Below are positions 7,522-14,365 of a stretch of DNA of 16,350 nucleotides, piece after piece; within the stretch, counting starts at the first letter, position 1, and each line of letters starts with the position of its first letter. Origin of the DNA: JALHSV01 sp964553535 (GTDB taxonomy: Bacteria; Nitrospirota; Thermodesulfovibrionia; Thermodesulfovibrionales; SM23-35); assembly GCA_964553535.1 (NCBI GenBank), contig CAZKLK010000024.1:1-16350 (forward strand), in the 5' to 3' direction. The translations under genes and the position numbers were made by a program. The notes beneath the pieces are model-generated. The model was not told the origin of the DNA. It searched no databases and was given only the letters and a program-made list of their open reading frames with translations.

Positions 7522-7860
7522 TCAGTGCATCAATCCCTCGGAAAGGAGCTTATCCACTTCCCTTCGTATCACCGTGGCCGGGATTCCGCCATGGACCTTA
7601 AGCATGCCATTAATAAGAACAACAGGGGTATGCAATGCGCCTAACCGCAACAGTTCTCTGATGTCATCAAACTCCTCTTCCCCCTCCATAAAAAGGTCTA
7701 TATATTCGACATAGACCACTGATGGATAAGAATAGCTCATCTCATCGGAAAGCTCTTCCGTAAGCACCTTGTTCGTACCCGAAATCTCGGTTGTATTATC
7801 ATCAAAAAGGACACCCTCGGTAGGGGTGTCAAGTATCTGGATATGAACTCGCTGATACAT
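7522..7860 (-). CDS. Thioredoxin-fold protein lacking cysteines (112 aa)
   Basis: Small cytosolic protein whose second half looks like the C-terminal part of a thioredoxin fold: a beta strand VVYVEYIDLF (about 48-57), an acidic helix (EEEFDDIRELLRLG), then TPVVLING with the cis-proline-type TP, a strand with KVHGGI and a final helix REVDKLL. This resembles YuzD-like or thioredoxin_3-like proteins. The place where such proteins carry CxxC, after the first strand (HIQILDTPT), has no cysteine, and the whole protein has none, so a redox role by the usual mechanism is excluded. The ATG lies five bases after the panC stop, with AGAGG inside the panC 3' end, so it is co-transcribed and probably translationally coupled to panC. 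Function unknown. Confidence 0.8.
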   Translation of the reverse strand: MYQRVHIQILDTPTEGVLFDDNTTEISGTNKVLTEELSDEMSYSYPSVVYVEYIDLFMEGEEEFDDIRELLRLGALHTPVVLINGMLKVHGGIPATVIRREVDKLLSEGLMH

Positions 7861-7865
7861 TCCGT

Positions 7866-8726
7866 CTACCTCTCATTACCAATAGTTACGAGCATATTGT
7901 CTATGAGCCTTGTATTCCCTATCCATGCCGCAACTGCAAGAAGCATTTCCTCCCGGATATCATCCAATTCATCGAGGGTTTCAGGTTCGTAAGCGCCGGC
8001 ATAATCGATTTTTACCACGGAAGGCTCCCGGAGAATCCGGTCATGCATCGATTCTTTGATATTCCTGATCGTTATTATACCAGATTTTAGCAGCCCGGCT
8101 GTCTCTTTCAGGGTCCGGTACAGAACCACGGCCGCCTCCCGCTGAGCCGGGGCAAGATATAAATTTCTCGAACTCATGGCAAGGCCGTCTTTTTCCCTGA
8201 TGGTCGGGCACATAACTATATCTACATCCATATTCAGATCTTTTGTCATCTTATTGATAACGACAGACTGCTGATAATCCTTCTGTCCAAAATACGCCCT
8301 TTTTGGCTTAACAATATTGAAAAGTTTAGATACTACAGTGGCAACCCCGATAAAATGGCCGGGCCTGAATAACCCGCAGAGCTTGTCTGAAACCGTCCCA
8401 ACATCGACACGCGTCAGGAAACCTTCAGGGTACATTAGCGGTGCAGCGGGCATGAAAAGAATATCGACATCCTCCCCCTTTAGCTTTTCTATATCCCCTT
8501 CGATATCGCGCGGATACCGGGCATAGTCCTCCGACGGACTGAACTGCAACGGGTTGATAAAAACGCTGACAACGGCCTTATCATTCTCCTGTTTTGCCCT
8601 GCTGACCAGGCTCAGATGTCCTTCGTGGAGGGATCCCATCGTCGGTACAAAGCCGATGGTCTTCCCGCGGAGGCACAACCCGATGGACGTGTCCTGCATG
8701 ACTTTTGGTATGCGTATTATTTCCAT
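7866..8726 (-). CDS. panC: Pantothenate synthetase
   Basis: Joins pantoate and beta-alanine using ATP, through a pantoyl-adenylate, to make pantothenate (vitamin B5, coenzyme A precursor). The 286-residue protein has the normal length and all family marks: FVPTMGSLHEGHLSLV (26-41) with the HIGH-like HEGH at 34-37, FINPLQFSP, the pantoate site segment LFRPGHFIGVATVVSKLFN, FGQKDYQQ, and REKDGLAMSSRNLYL with the KMSKS-like MSSRN. The ATG at 8726 has AAGGA seven bases upstream, within a tandemly duplicated leader. The next gene starts 5 nt after its stop. panB and panD are not in the window. A TTGACA promoter with a palindromic spacer precedes it, suggesting regulated expression. Confidence 0.96.
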   Translation of the reverse strand: MEIIRIPKVMQDTSIGLCLRGKTIGFVPTMGSLHEGHLSLVSRAKQENDKAVVSVFINPLQFSPSEDYARYPRDIEGDIEKLKGEDVDILFMPAAPLMYPEGFLTRVDVGTVSDKLCGLFRPGHFIGVATVVSKLFNIVKPKRAYFGQKDYQQSVVINKMTKDLNMDVDIVMCPTIREKDGLAMSSRNLYLAPAQREAAVVLYRTLKETAGLLKSGIITIRNIKESMHDRILREPSVVKIDYAGAYEPETLDELDDIREEMLLAVAAWIGNTRLIDNMLVTIGNER

Positions 8727-8750
8727 TTCTTCATCCTTTTCTTCATCCTT
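8727..8750 (-). repeat. Tandem 12-bp duplication doubling the panC ribosome binding site
   Basis: Two perfect adjacent copies of AAGGATGAAGAA (read on the minus strand) directly precede the panC ATG. Each copy carries an AAGGA Shine-Dalgarno core. The copy next to the gene is seven bases from the ATG, the other nineteen. The duplication also makes a nine-codon frame, MKKRMKKWK, that starts in the distal copy and overlaps the panC start in another frame. Confidence 0.8.
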
Positions 8751-8758
8751 CGGTATAA

Positions 8759-8786
8759 CCTATAAAAAGACCGCGGTCTTTGTCAA
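8759..8786 (-). promoter_or_regulatory. panC: panC promoter with perfect -35 box
   Basis: On the minus strand there is a perfect TTGACA (complement of 8781-8786), a 16-bp spacer and TATAGG (complement of 8759-8764, four of six matches to TATAAT). Transcription would begin near 8752, giving a leader of about 25 nt that contains most of the duplicated ribosome binding site. The spacer is occupied by a palindrome (8766-8781). Confidence 0.55.
8766..8781. promoter_or_regulatory. Operator-like perfect palindrome in the panC promoter
   Basis: AAAGACCGCGGTCTTT is a perfect 16-bp palindrome with no central gap. It fills the space between the -35 and -10 boxes of the panC promoter, where a bound dimeric repressor would block RNA polymerase. 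Its 9-bp half-site AAAGACCGC recurs at 8830-8838 in the promoter of the divergent EF-G-like gene. As DNA it fits a helix-turn-helix dimer site; as RNA it would lie outside the predicted transcript. Confidence 0.5.
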
Positions 8787-8829
8787 ACAGGTTTTGCCCT
8801 TGCCGGCGGCGTTATCAGTCGGGATTTTT

Positions 8830-8850
8830 AAAGACCGCTTATGGTAGAAT
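8830..8850 (+). promoter_or_regulatory. Extended -10 promoter of the EF-G-like gene with operator half-site
   Basis: TGGTAGAAT (8842-8850) is an extended -10 element (TGG plus TAGAAT, five of six matches). The -35 region (GGATTT at 8822-8827) is poor. The half-site AAAGACCGC sits at 8830-8838, just upstream of the -10. Transcription would start near 8857, giving a leader of about 34 nt to ATG 8891 with GGAGG at 8873-8877. Confidence 0.45.
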
Positions 8851-8890
8851 TTGTGATTGCAAACGAAAATACGGAGGGAAAACCAGGGAT

Positions 8891-10993
8891 ATGGCAAACG
8901 TCAATACCGACAAAATACGAAATATTGCAGTAATTGCTCACAGCGGCGCCGGCAAAACATCTCTTGTGGAGTCCCTGCTTTTCAATGCAGGAGCCGTTGA
9001 GAGACAGGGCAGCATTGAAGATGGAACGACAACAACAGATTTCGAGCCGGAGGAGATAGCCCGCAAGATCACTGTCACATCTGCCGTTGCATTTTGCGAC
9101 TGGAACAGTTACAGGATAAATCTCGTCGATACCCCCGGGTTCATCAATTTTCTTGAGGACACGCGAGGATGCCTGAGGGCTGCGGACGGCGTCATTGTGA
9201 TCGTCAGCGCCATCTCGGGAGTTAAGGCGGAAACGCAAAAAATATGGAAATACGCTTCAGACTTTGAGCTCCCAAAGATCGTCTTTGTAAACAAGATGGA
9301 CAAGGACACCGCAAATTTCCACCGCGCAGTTGGAGACCTTGAAAAAGCTTTCGAAACCGATGTCCTTCCCTTGCAACTGCCTATCGGCTCGGGCCAGCAT
9401 TTCAACGGGATTGTTGATTTGATCAGGATGAAAGCCTTCACCTTCCAGAAGGGGAAGGCCGCGGAATCTGAAATTCCGGCTGACATGACGTCCGAAGCTG
9501 AGGAATACAGGAAAAAACTGGTGGAAAAGATAGCGGAGTCCGATGACACCCTGCTGGAGAAGTACCTTGAAGGTGGAACGCTTACTGACGAGGAAATTCT
9601 GAAAGGAGTCAAGGAAGGATCCATTACGAAAAGGTTTATTCCCGTCGCCTGCGGCTCTGCCTTCATGAATATTGCCATTCCTCAACTCCTCGACCACCTA
9701 ATTCTCTGTCTGCCTTCGCCGGTTGAAATTGCCAAAATGTCGCCAATCAGGGGGAAAAATCCCAAAGACAACAGCGATGTTGAACGGAAACCATCCCCGG
9801 CAGAGCCATTATCCGCATATGTTTTTAAAACCATTGCCGACCCCTTTGCCGGCAGACTCTCCATTTTCAGGGTCTTTTCAGGGTCGCTGAAAGCCGATTC
9901 AACCATCCTCAATACATCAACAGGCGCTAAAGAGCGGATAGGACAGATTTTCTACCTCCTCGGGAAGAAGCAGGTACCCGCCCAGATAATAGGAGCCGGA
10001 GAAATAGGAGTCGTTGCAAAACTGAAAGAGACTTATACGGGGGATACTTTGTCGGATGAATCAAGCCCCATGGTCTTCGCAAGGGTCAAATTCACTGATC
10101 CCATCATATCATATGCAATAGCGCCCAAAAGCAAAGGCGATGAGGAAAAGGTAAGCACAGGCCTGAGCAGAATTCTTGAAGAAGACCCAACCCTGAAATT
10201 CCAGCGGGACGAGGAGACAAAGGAAATGCTGCTGTCGGGGATGGGGCAGGTTCACCTTGAGGTTACCCTCGACAGATTAAAGAGAAAATTCGGGGTTGAG
10301 GTTCTGATGAAGACCCCCAAGGTGCCTTACAGGGAAACAATAAAGGTATTGTCACGGGCGCAGGGGAAATACAAGAAACAGTCAGGCGGTCGCGGACAGT
10401 ACGGAGACTGCTATCTTGAAGTGGAACCTCAGCCGCGGGGAGGAGGGTATGAATTTAACGACAAGATCGTCGGTGGTGTTATACCGCAGCAATACAGACC
10501 CGCAGTTGAAAAAGGGGTAGCGGAAACCATGAAGGAGGGAATCATCGCAGGATATCCATTGGTTGACGTAAAGGTCACCCTTTATGACGGCTCTTATCAT
10601 TCGGTTGATTCATCCGAAATGGCCTTTAAAATTGCCGGTTCCATGGCGCTGAGGAAAGCTGTTCAGGACGCGAAACCGGTGTTGCTTGAACCCATCATGA
10701 AGGTTGAGGTGATCACACCGGATGACACCCTCGGCTCGGTAATCGGTGACCTGAATTCCAAGCGCGGGCGGGTTCAGGGGGTCGAACCTCAGGCCGGCGG
10801 GAACCAGAAGATTAACGCACAGGTCCCCATGTCCGAGATGCTGATCTACGCCAATCAGCTTACCAGCCTGACGTCCGGCAGGGGGATGTATTCCATGGAG
10901 TTTTCGCACTATGAAGAACTGCCCAGTCATCTCGCACAGAAGATAATCGCGGAGCGGGAAGCCCAAAAGAAGGAAAAAGCCGAGGAAAAATAA
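8891..10993 (+). CDS. fusA: Elongation factor G-like GTPase (EF-G-2/FusA2 type)
   Basis: A 700-residue translational GTPase with the whole EF-G architecture: the GTP-binding domain with P-loop AHSGAGKTS (16-24), switch-I region GTTTTDFEPEEIARKIT (45-61), DTPGF (80-84) and NKMD (134-137), a domain II beta barrel (from about 310), then domains III to V with GMGQVHLEV, GGRGQYGDCYLEVEP and the C-terminal SLTSGRGMYSMEFSHYEELP. Several features place it in the EF-G-like group rather than canonical EF-G: the P-loop AHSGAGKT instead of AHIDAGKT, GSIEDGTTTTDF, and DTPGF where canonical EF-G has DTPGH, so the catalytic histidine is phenylalanine (F84). The role of this group is not settled; the T. thermophilus member is a ribosome-stimulated GTPase. 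The frame extends to 8780, but ATG 8891 gives the family N-terminus. ileS follows 12 nt later. Confidence 0.9.
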   Translation: MANVNTDKIRNIAVIAHSGAGKTSLVESLLFNAGAVERQGSIEDGTTTTDFEPEEIARKITVTSAVAFCDWNSYRINLVDTPGFINFLEDTRGCLRAADGVIVIVSAISGVKAETQKIWKYASDFELPKIVFVNKMDKDTANFHRAVGDLEKAFETDVLPLQLPIGSGQHFNGIVDLIRMKAFTFQKGKAAESEIPADMTSEAEEYRKKLVEKIAESDDTLLEKYLEGGTLTDEEILKGVKEGSITKRFIPVACGSAFMNIAIPQLLDHLILCLPSPVEIAKMSPIRGKNPKDNSDVERKPSPAEPLSAYVFKTIADPFAGRLSIFRVFSGSLKADSTILNTSTGAKERIGQIFYLLGKKQVPAQIIGAGEIGVVAKLKETYTGDTLSDESSPMVFARVKFTDPIISYAIAPKSKGDEEKVSTGLSRILEEDPTLKFQRDEETKEMLLSGMGQVHLEVTLDRLKRKFGVEVLMKTPKVPYRETIKVLSRAQGKYKKQSGGRGQYGDCYLEVEPQPRGGGYEFNDKIVGGVIPQQYRPAVEKGVAETMKEGIIAGYPLVDVKVTLYDGSYHSVDSSEMAFKIAGSMALRKAVQDAKPVLLEPIMKVEVITPDDTLGSVIGDLNSKRGRVQGVEPQAGGNQKINAQVPMSEMLIYANQLTSLTSGRGMYSMEFSHYEELPSHLAQKIIAEREAQKKEKAEEK

Positions 10994-11005
10994 GTAATAC
11001 CGCCA

Positions 11006-13831
11006 ATGGCAGAGGATTACAAGGCCACACTGAACCTACCCCGTACTGATTTCCCTATGAAGGCGAATCTTACCCTGAAGGAGCCTTCCACACTCAGGTT
11101 CTGGCAGGAAAAAGAGATATACGGCAGAATTCAGGGGAAAAACAAGGCTGCAACCCCGTATATCCTGCACGACGGACCGCCGTATGCCAACGGCCATATC
11201 CACATCGGCCATGCCCTGAACAAGATCCTTAAGGATATCATTGTAAAGTACAAATCGATGAAAGGGTTTTACGCACCCTATGTGCCGGGATGGGATTGCC
11301 ACGGACTTCCTATCGAACTTCAGGTTGATAAAAATTTAGGGGACAGAAAAAATGCTATCGAAATCCTTGAGAAGAGGAAACTCTGCAGGGAATATGCGGC
11401 GGACTTCGTCACAATCCAGCGGGATGAATTCATAAGACTGGGAGTTTTTGGAGACTGGCAGACGCCTTACCTGACCATGTCCAATGCATATGAAGCGACC
11501 ATTGTGAGGGAGTTCTGCAAGTTCGTGGAATCGGGAGGAGTGTATAAAGGGAAGAAGCCTGTTCACTGGTGTCCCTCATGTGCCACGGCGCTTGCTGAGG
11601 CGGAAGTCGAATACGGCAACAAGGAATCACCTTCAATTTTCGTTAAATTCGCAATTGATGAGGACAATATCCGGAAGTTCCTTCCCGCACTTTTGGGCAA
11701 AAATGTATTCGTTCTCATTTGGACGACCACCCCGTGGACCCTTCCCGCTAATCTTGCGCTTGCTTTTCATCCGGAATTTGACTATGTGGCGATTGAAAAG
11801 GACAGTGAAATATATATCATTGCGGAAGGCAGAAGCCAGGCGCTCAGGGAGAAAGCCGGACTCGCGGGCAGGGAACTGCTCCGGATTTCAGGAAAGGAAA
11901 TGGAGGGCATGCAAGCGCTCCATCCGTTCATCCGGAGAAACTCAGTCGCGGTTATGGGCGACTTTGTCTCGCTTGAGGAAGGAACAGGCATCGTCCACAT
12001 AGCTCCCGGACACGGGGAAGACGATTACGAGACCGGCCTGCGATGCGGACTCGATATCTATGCCCCGGTTGATAAGCATGGCAACTTCCGTTTTTCGGAA
12101 TCAGACCGGATCGACGGCATAGACGGGAAATTCGTATTCAAGGCGAATGCAGACATTATAGAAATGCTCAAAAATCAAAATGCTCTGCTCAAAGAAGAAA
12201 GGGTTACGCATTCATATCCTCACTGCTGGCGGTGCAAGAAACCGGTCATATTCCGCGCGACGGCGCAATGGTTTATTTCAATGGCGGCAAACGGCCTCAG
12301 GGACAAATCGTTGTCAGAAATCGGAAGCGTCATGTGGATTCCAAAATGGGGGAAAGAGAGAATCCACGGCATGGTGTCCGGCAGGCCCGACTGGTGCATA
12401 TCAAGACAGAGGGCATGGGGGGTTCCGATAACAATACTGAAATGCGACAGGTGTGAAGAGTTTGTCACAGATCATTCTTTTTTTGAAAAAATTATCAGGC
12501 TGGTGGCAGAACAGGGAGCGGATGTCTGGTTCACCAAAAAGCCCGGGGAATTTCTGCCTGAAGGCTATGCGTGCAGGAAATGCGGCCACGCATCCTTTTC
12601 GCGCGAAATGGATATTCTTGACGTGTGGTTTGACTCCGGGGTAAGCCACGCCGCTGTCACGGAAACCGACAGCAGATTATCGTGGCCCGCCGACATGTAC
12701 CTCGAAGGAAGCGACCAGCACAGGGGCTGGTTCCAGAGCTCGCTCCTTGCCTCCGTCGGGACAAGGGGGAAAGCCCCTTACCGTACCGTCCTGACGCACG
12801 GATTTACAGTTGACGGCCATGGCAAAAAGATGTCGAAGTCACTCGGAAACGTAATAGCTCCCCAGGAAGTCATCAGGAGCAACGGAGCGGAAATACTGAG
12901 GTTGTGGGTTTCAGCCGAAGATTACCGCGACGATGTCCGGATATCGAAAGAGATACTTGACCGCCTCACCGAAGCATACAGAAAGATTAGGAACACCTGC
13001 CGGTTCCTGCTCGGCAACGTCTTTGATTTTGACGGCGATGATTACAGCGCTCATCTGTCCGGGATAGACCGCTGGGCGATGAGCAGGCTCCAGACATTCA
13101 CCGGAAAAGTCATATCGGCATACGAGAATTTCGATTTCCATGAAGTTTTCCACAGCATATACAACTTCTGCGTCGTCGATATGAGCTCATTCTACCTTGA
13201 CGTTCTGAAAGACAGGCTCTATACATTCAGAACAGATTCAACGGAAAGGCGCGCAGCCCAGTGGGTACTGAACAGGATTCTCTCATCAATGACGCGGCTT
13301 ATGGCTCCGATACTCTCATTTACCGCAGAGGAAGTCTGGCAGAGCTTGCGCGCCGGTCATCATGTCAAAGAATCAGGGCAATATGAAATTGAAGAGTCGG
13401 TTTTTCTTTCCTCTTTCCCCGCGCCTGATGCGGCGTTCCTGAATCCGGAACTTGAGAGCAAATGGGAGAGCCTGTTTGCATTGCGAAATGAAGTGAACAA
13501 AGCCATCGAGATAAAGAGGTCGGAACGCTTCCTTGGGAATTCACTTGAAGCAAAGGTCACCCTTCGCCTGCCGGACAAATACAAATTTCTTCCGGCGCAA
13601 GACGGGGATTTCATGCCGACTTTCTTCATTGTGTCTGCGGTTGAGGTTACCGGTGAGGGACTGGAGGACGCATACCGGAGCAGTGAAATTGAGGGGCTGG
13701 AAATAAAAATAGAGAGAGCCCCGGGCGCGAAATGTTTGAGGTGCTGGAACTGGAGCACAACGGTTGGAACTTTTCAAGACAAATCCGACATCTGCGAACG
13801 CTGCTATAATGTTGTTGCGCTTGAGAAATAG
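11006..13831 (+). CDS. ileS: Isoleucyl-tRNA synthetase
   Basis: Class I aminoacyl-tRNA synthetase charging tRNA-Ile, with an editing domain that removes mischarged valine. The 941-residue protein is the usual bacterial length. HIGH is at 66-69 within PPYANGHIHIGHALNK. The inserted CP1 editing domain spans roughly 190-390 and contains WTTTPWTLPANLA and GTGIVHIAPGHGEDDY. RPDWCISRQRAWGVPI follows, then LDVWFDSGVSH, YLEGSDQHRGWFQSSLL and KMSKS at 608-612 (GKKMSKSLGNV). An anticodon-binding helical domain and a C-terminal zinc finger complete it: C910-x2-C913 and C930-x2-C933. The start at ATG 11006 is 12 nt after the EF-G-like stop; the only Shine-Dalgarno candidate (GAGGA at 10982-10986) is distant, so translation may depend on coupling. 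lspA follows, a common arrangement. Confidence 0.98.
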   Translation: MAEDYKATLNLPRTDFPMKANLTLKEPSTLRFWQEKEIYGRIQGKNKAATPYILHDGPPYANGHIHIGHALNKILKDIIVKYKSMKGFYAPYVPGWDCHGLPIELQVDKNLGDRKNAIEILEKRKLCREYAADFVTIQRDEFIRLGVFGDWQTPYLTMSNAYEATIVREFCKFVESGGVYKGKKPVHWCPSCATALAEAEVEYGNKESPSIFVKFAIDEDNIRKFLPALLGKNVFVLIWTTTPWTLPANLALAFHPEFDYVAIEKDSEIYIIAEGRSQALREKAGLAGRELLRISGKEMEGMQALHPFIRRNSVAVMGDFVSLEEGTGIVHIAPGHGEDDYETGLRCGLDIYAPVDKHGNFRFSESDRIDGIDGKFVFKANADIIEMLKNQNALLKEERVTHSYPHCWRCKKPVIFRATAQWFISMAANGLRDKSLSEIGSVMWIPKWGKERIHGMVSGRPDWCISRQRAWGVPITILKCDRCEEFVTDHSFFEKIIRLVAEQGADVWFTKKPGEFLPEGYACRKCGHASFSREMDILDVWFDSGVSHAAVTETDSRLSWPADMYLEGSDQHRGWFQSSLLASVGTRGKAPYRTVLTHGFTVDGHGKKMSKSLGNVIAPQEVIRSNGAEILRLWVSAEDYRDDVRISKEILDRLTEAYRKIRNTCRFLLGNVFDFDGDDYSAHLSGIDRWAMSRLQTFTGKVISAYENFDFHEVFHSIYNFCVVDMSSFYLDVLKDRLYTFRTDSTERRAAQWVLNRILSSMTRLMAPILSFTAEEVWQSLRAGHHVKESGQYEIEESVFLSSFPAPDAAFLNPELESKWESLFALRNEVNKAIEIKRSERFLGNSLEAKVTLRLPDKYKFLPAQDGDFMPTFFIVSAVEVTGEGLEDAYRSSEIEGLEIKIERAPGAKCLRCWNWSTTVGTFQDKSDICERCYNVVALEK

Positions 13832-13883
13832 GGGTTTAATCCATTGAACTATCGCACCCTGCTACACCGGGCCATCGGGTTAT

Positions 13884-14327
13884 ATGAAACGTAATCTCTT
13901 CATTACGGCAATCGTTCTATCGGTTGTCATGCTCGATCAGGCGACGAAACACATGATATCGGCAAACCTTACTGTTTATGATTCCAGGGAAATATTGCCG
14001 TTCCTTCATATTGTTCACGTCAGGAACATCGGCGCCGCGTTTGGCATGTTTAAAGGTCTCGGCAAAACGTTCTTCATCATCTTATCTGCGTCGGCAATCG
14101 CCTTCATAATATATCTCCTTGTCAGAAAAACCTATAATACCATTGGGCTCTCCCTCATACTCGGCGGCGCCATTGGGAATCTTATCGACCGGCTCGTCTA
14201 CGGGATGGTAATAGATTTCATTGATTTCTCTGTCGGCACCTTCCACTGGCCGGCCTTTAATATTGCGGACTCTTCACTAACCATCGGCATCGGGATAATT
14301 TTGTTGTCGCATCTATTCAAAAAGTAA
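13884..14327 (+). CDS. lspA: Lipoprotein signal peptidase (signal peptidase II)
   Basis: Inner-membrane aspartic protease that removes the signal peptide from prolipoproteins after Lgt has lipidated them. The 147-residue protein has four hydrophobic segments (about 5-20, 62-80, 86-101, 127-145) and the family boxes: LDQATK at 17-22, RNIGAAFGMF at 47-56, GGAIGNLIDR at 94-103, MVIDFIDF at 108-115 and FNIADSSLTIG at 125-135. D111 and D129 match the catalytic aspartate pair. Length is at the short end of normal. It begins 52 nt after ileS with only a weak ribosome binding site (GGG), and is probably in the same transcript. It ends 38 nt from the convergent radical SAM gene with no clear terminator between them. 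Confidence 0.95.
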   Translation: MKRNLFITAIVLSVVMLDQATKHMISANLTVYDSREILPFLHIVHVRNIGAAFGMFKGLGKTFFIILSASAIAFIIYLLVRKTYNTIGLSLILGGAIGNLIDRLVYGMVIDFIDFSVGTFHWPAFNIADSSLTIGIGIILLSHLFKK

Positions 14328-14365
14328 CGGCTCCTCGGCAAAATTACATGTTTCAACATCAAGAG

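Noticed and set aside
7498..7539. Inverted repeat GAGGGAT / ATCCCTC between the convergent ends of the corrinoid activator and thioredoxin-like genes
   Set aside because: The 28-nt loop is too long and no T tract follows on either strand, so it is not a convincing terminator.
8780..8890. Longer EF-G-like protein with a cysteine-rich 37-residue N-terminus
   Set aside because: The extension would cover the predicted promoter and operator half-site and is not family-like; ATG 8891 has GGAGG upstream.
13836..13883. tRNA-like 5' half on the minus strand between ileS and lspA (a segment reading GTGCGATAGTTCAATGG)
   Set aside because: It resembles a D-arm, but no anticodon arm, T-arm or acceptor pairing follows; the next bases run into the ileS coding end.
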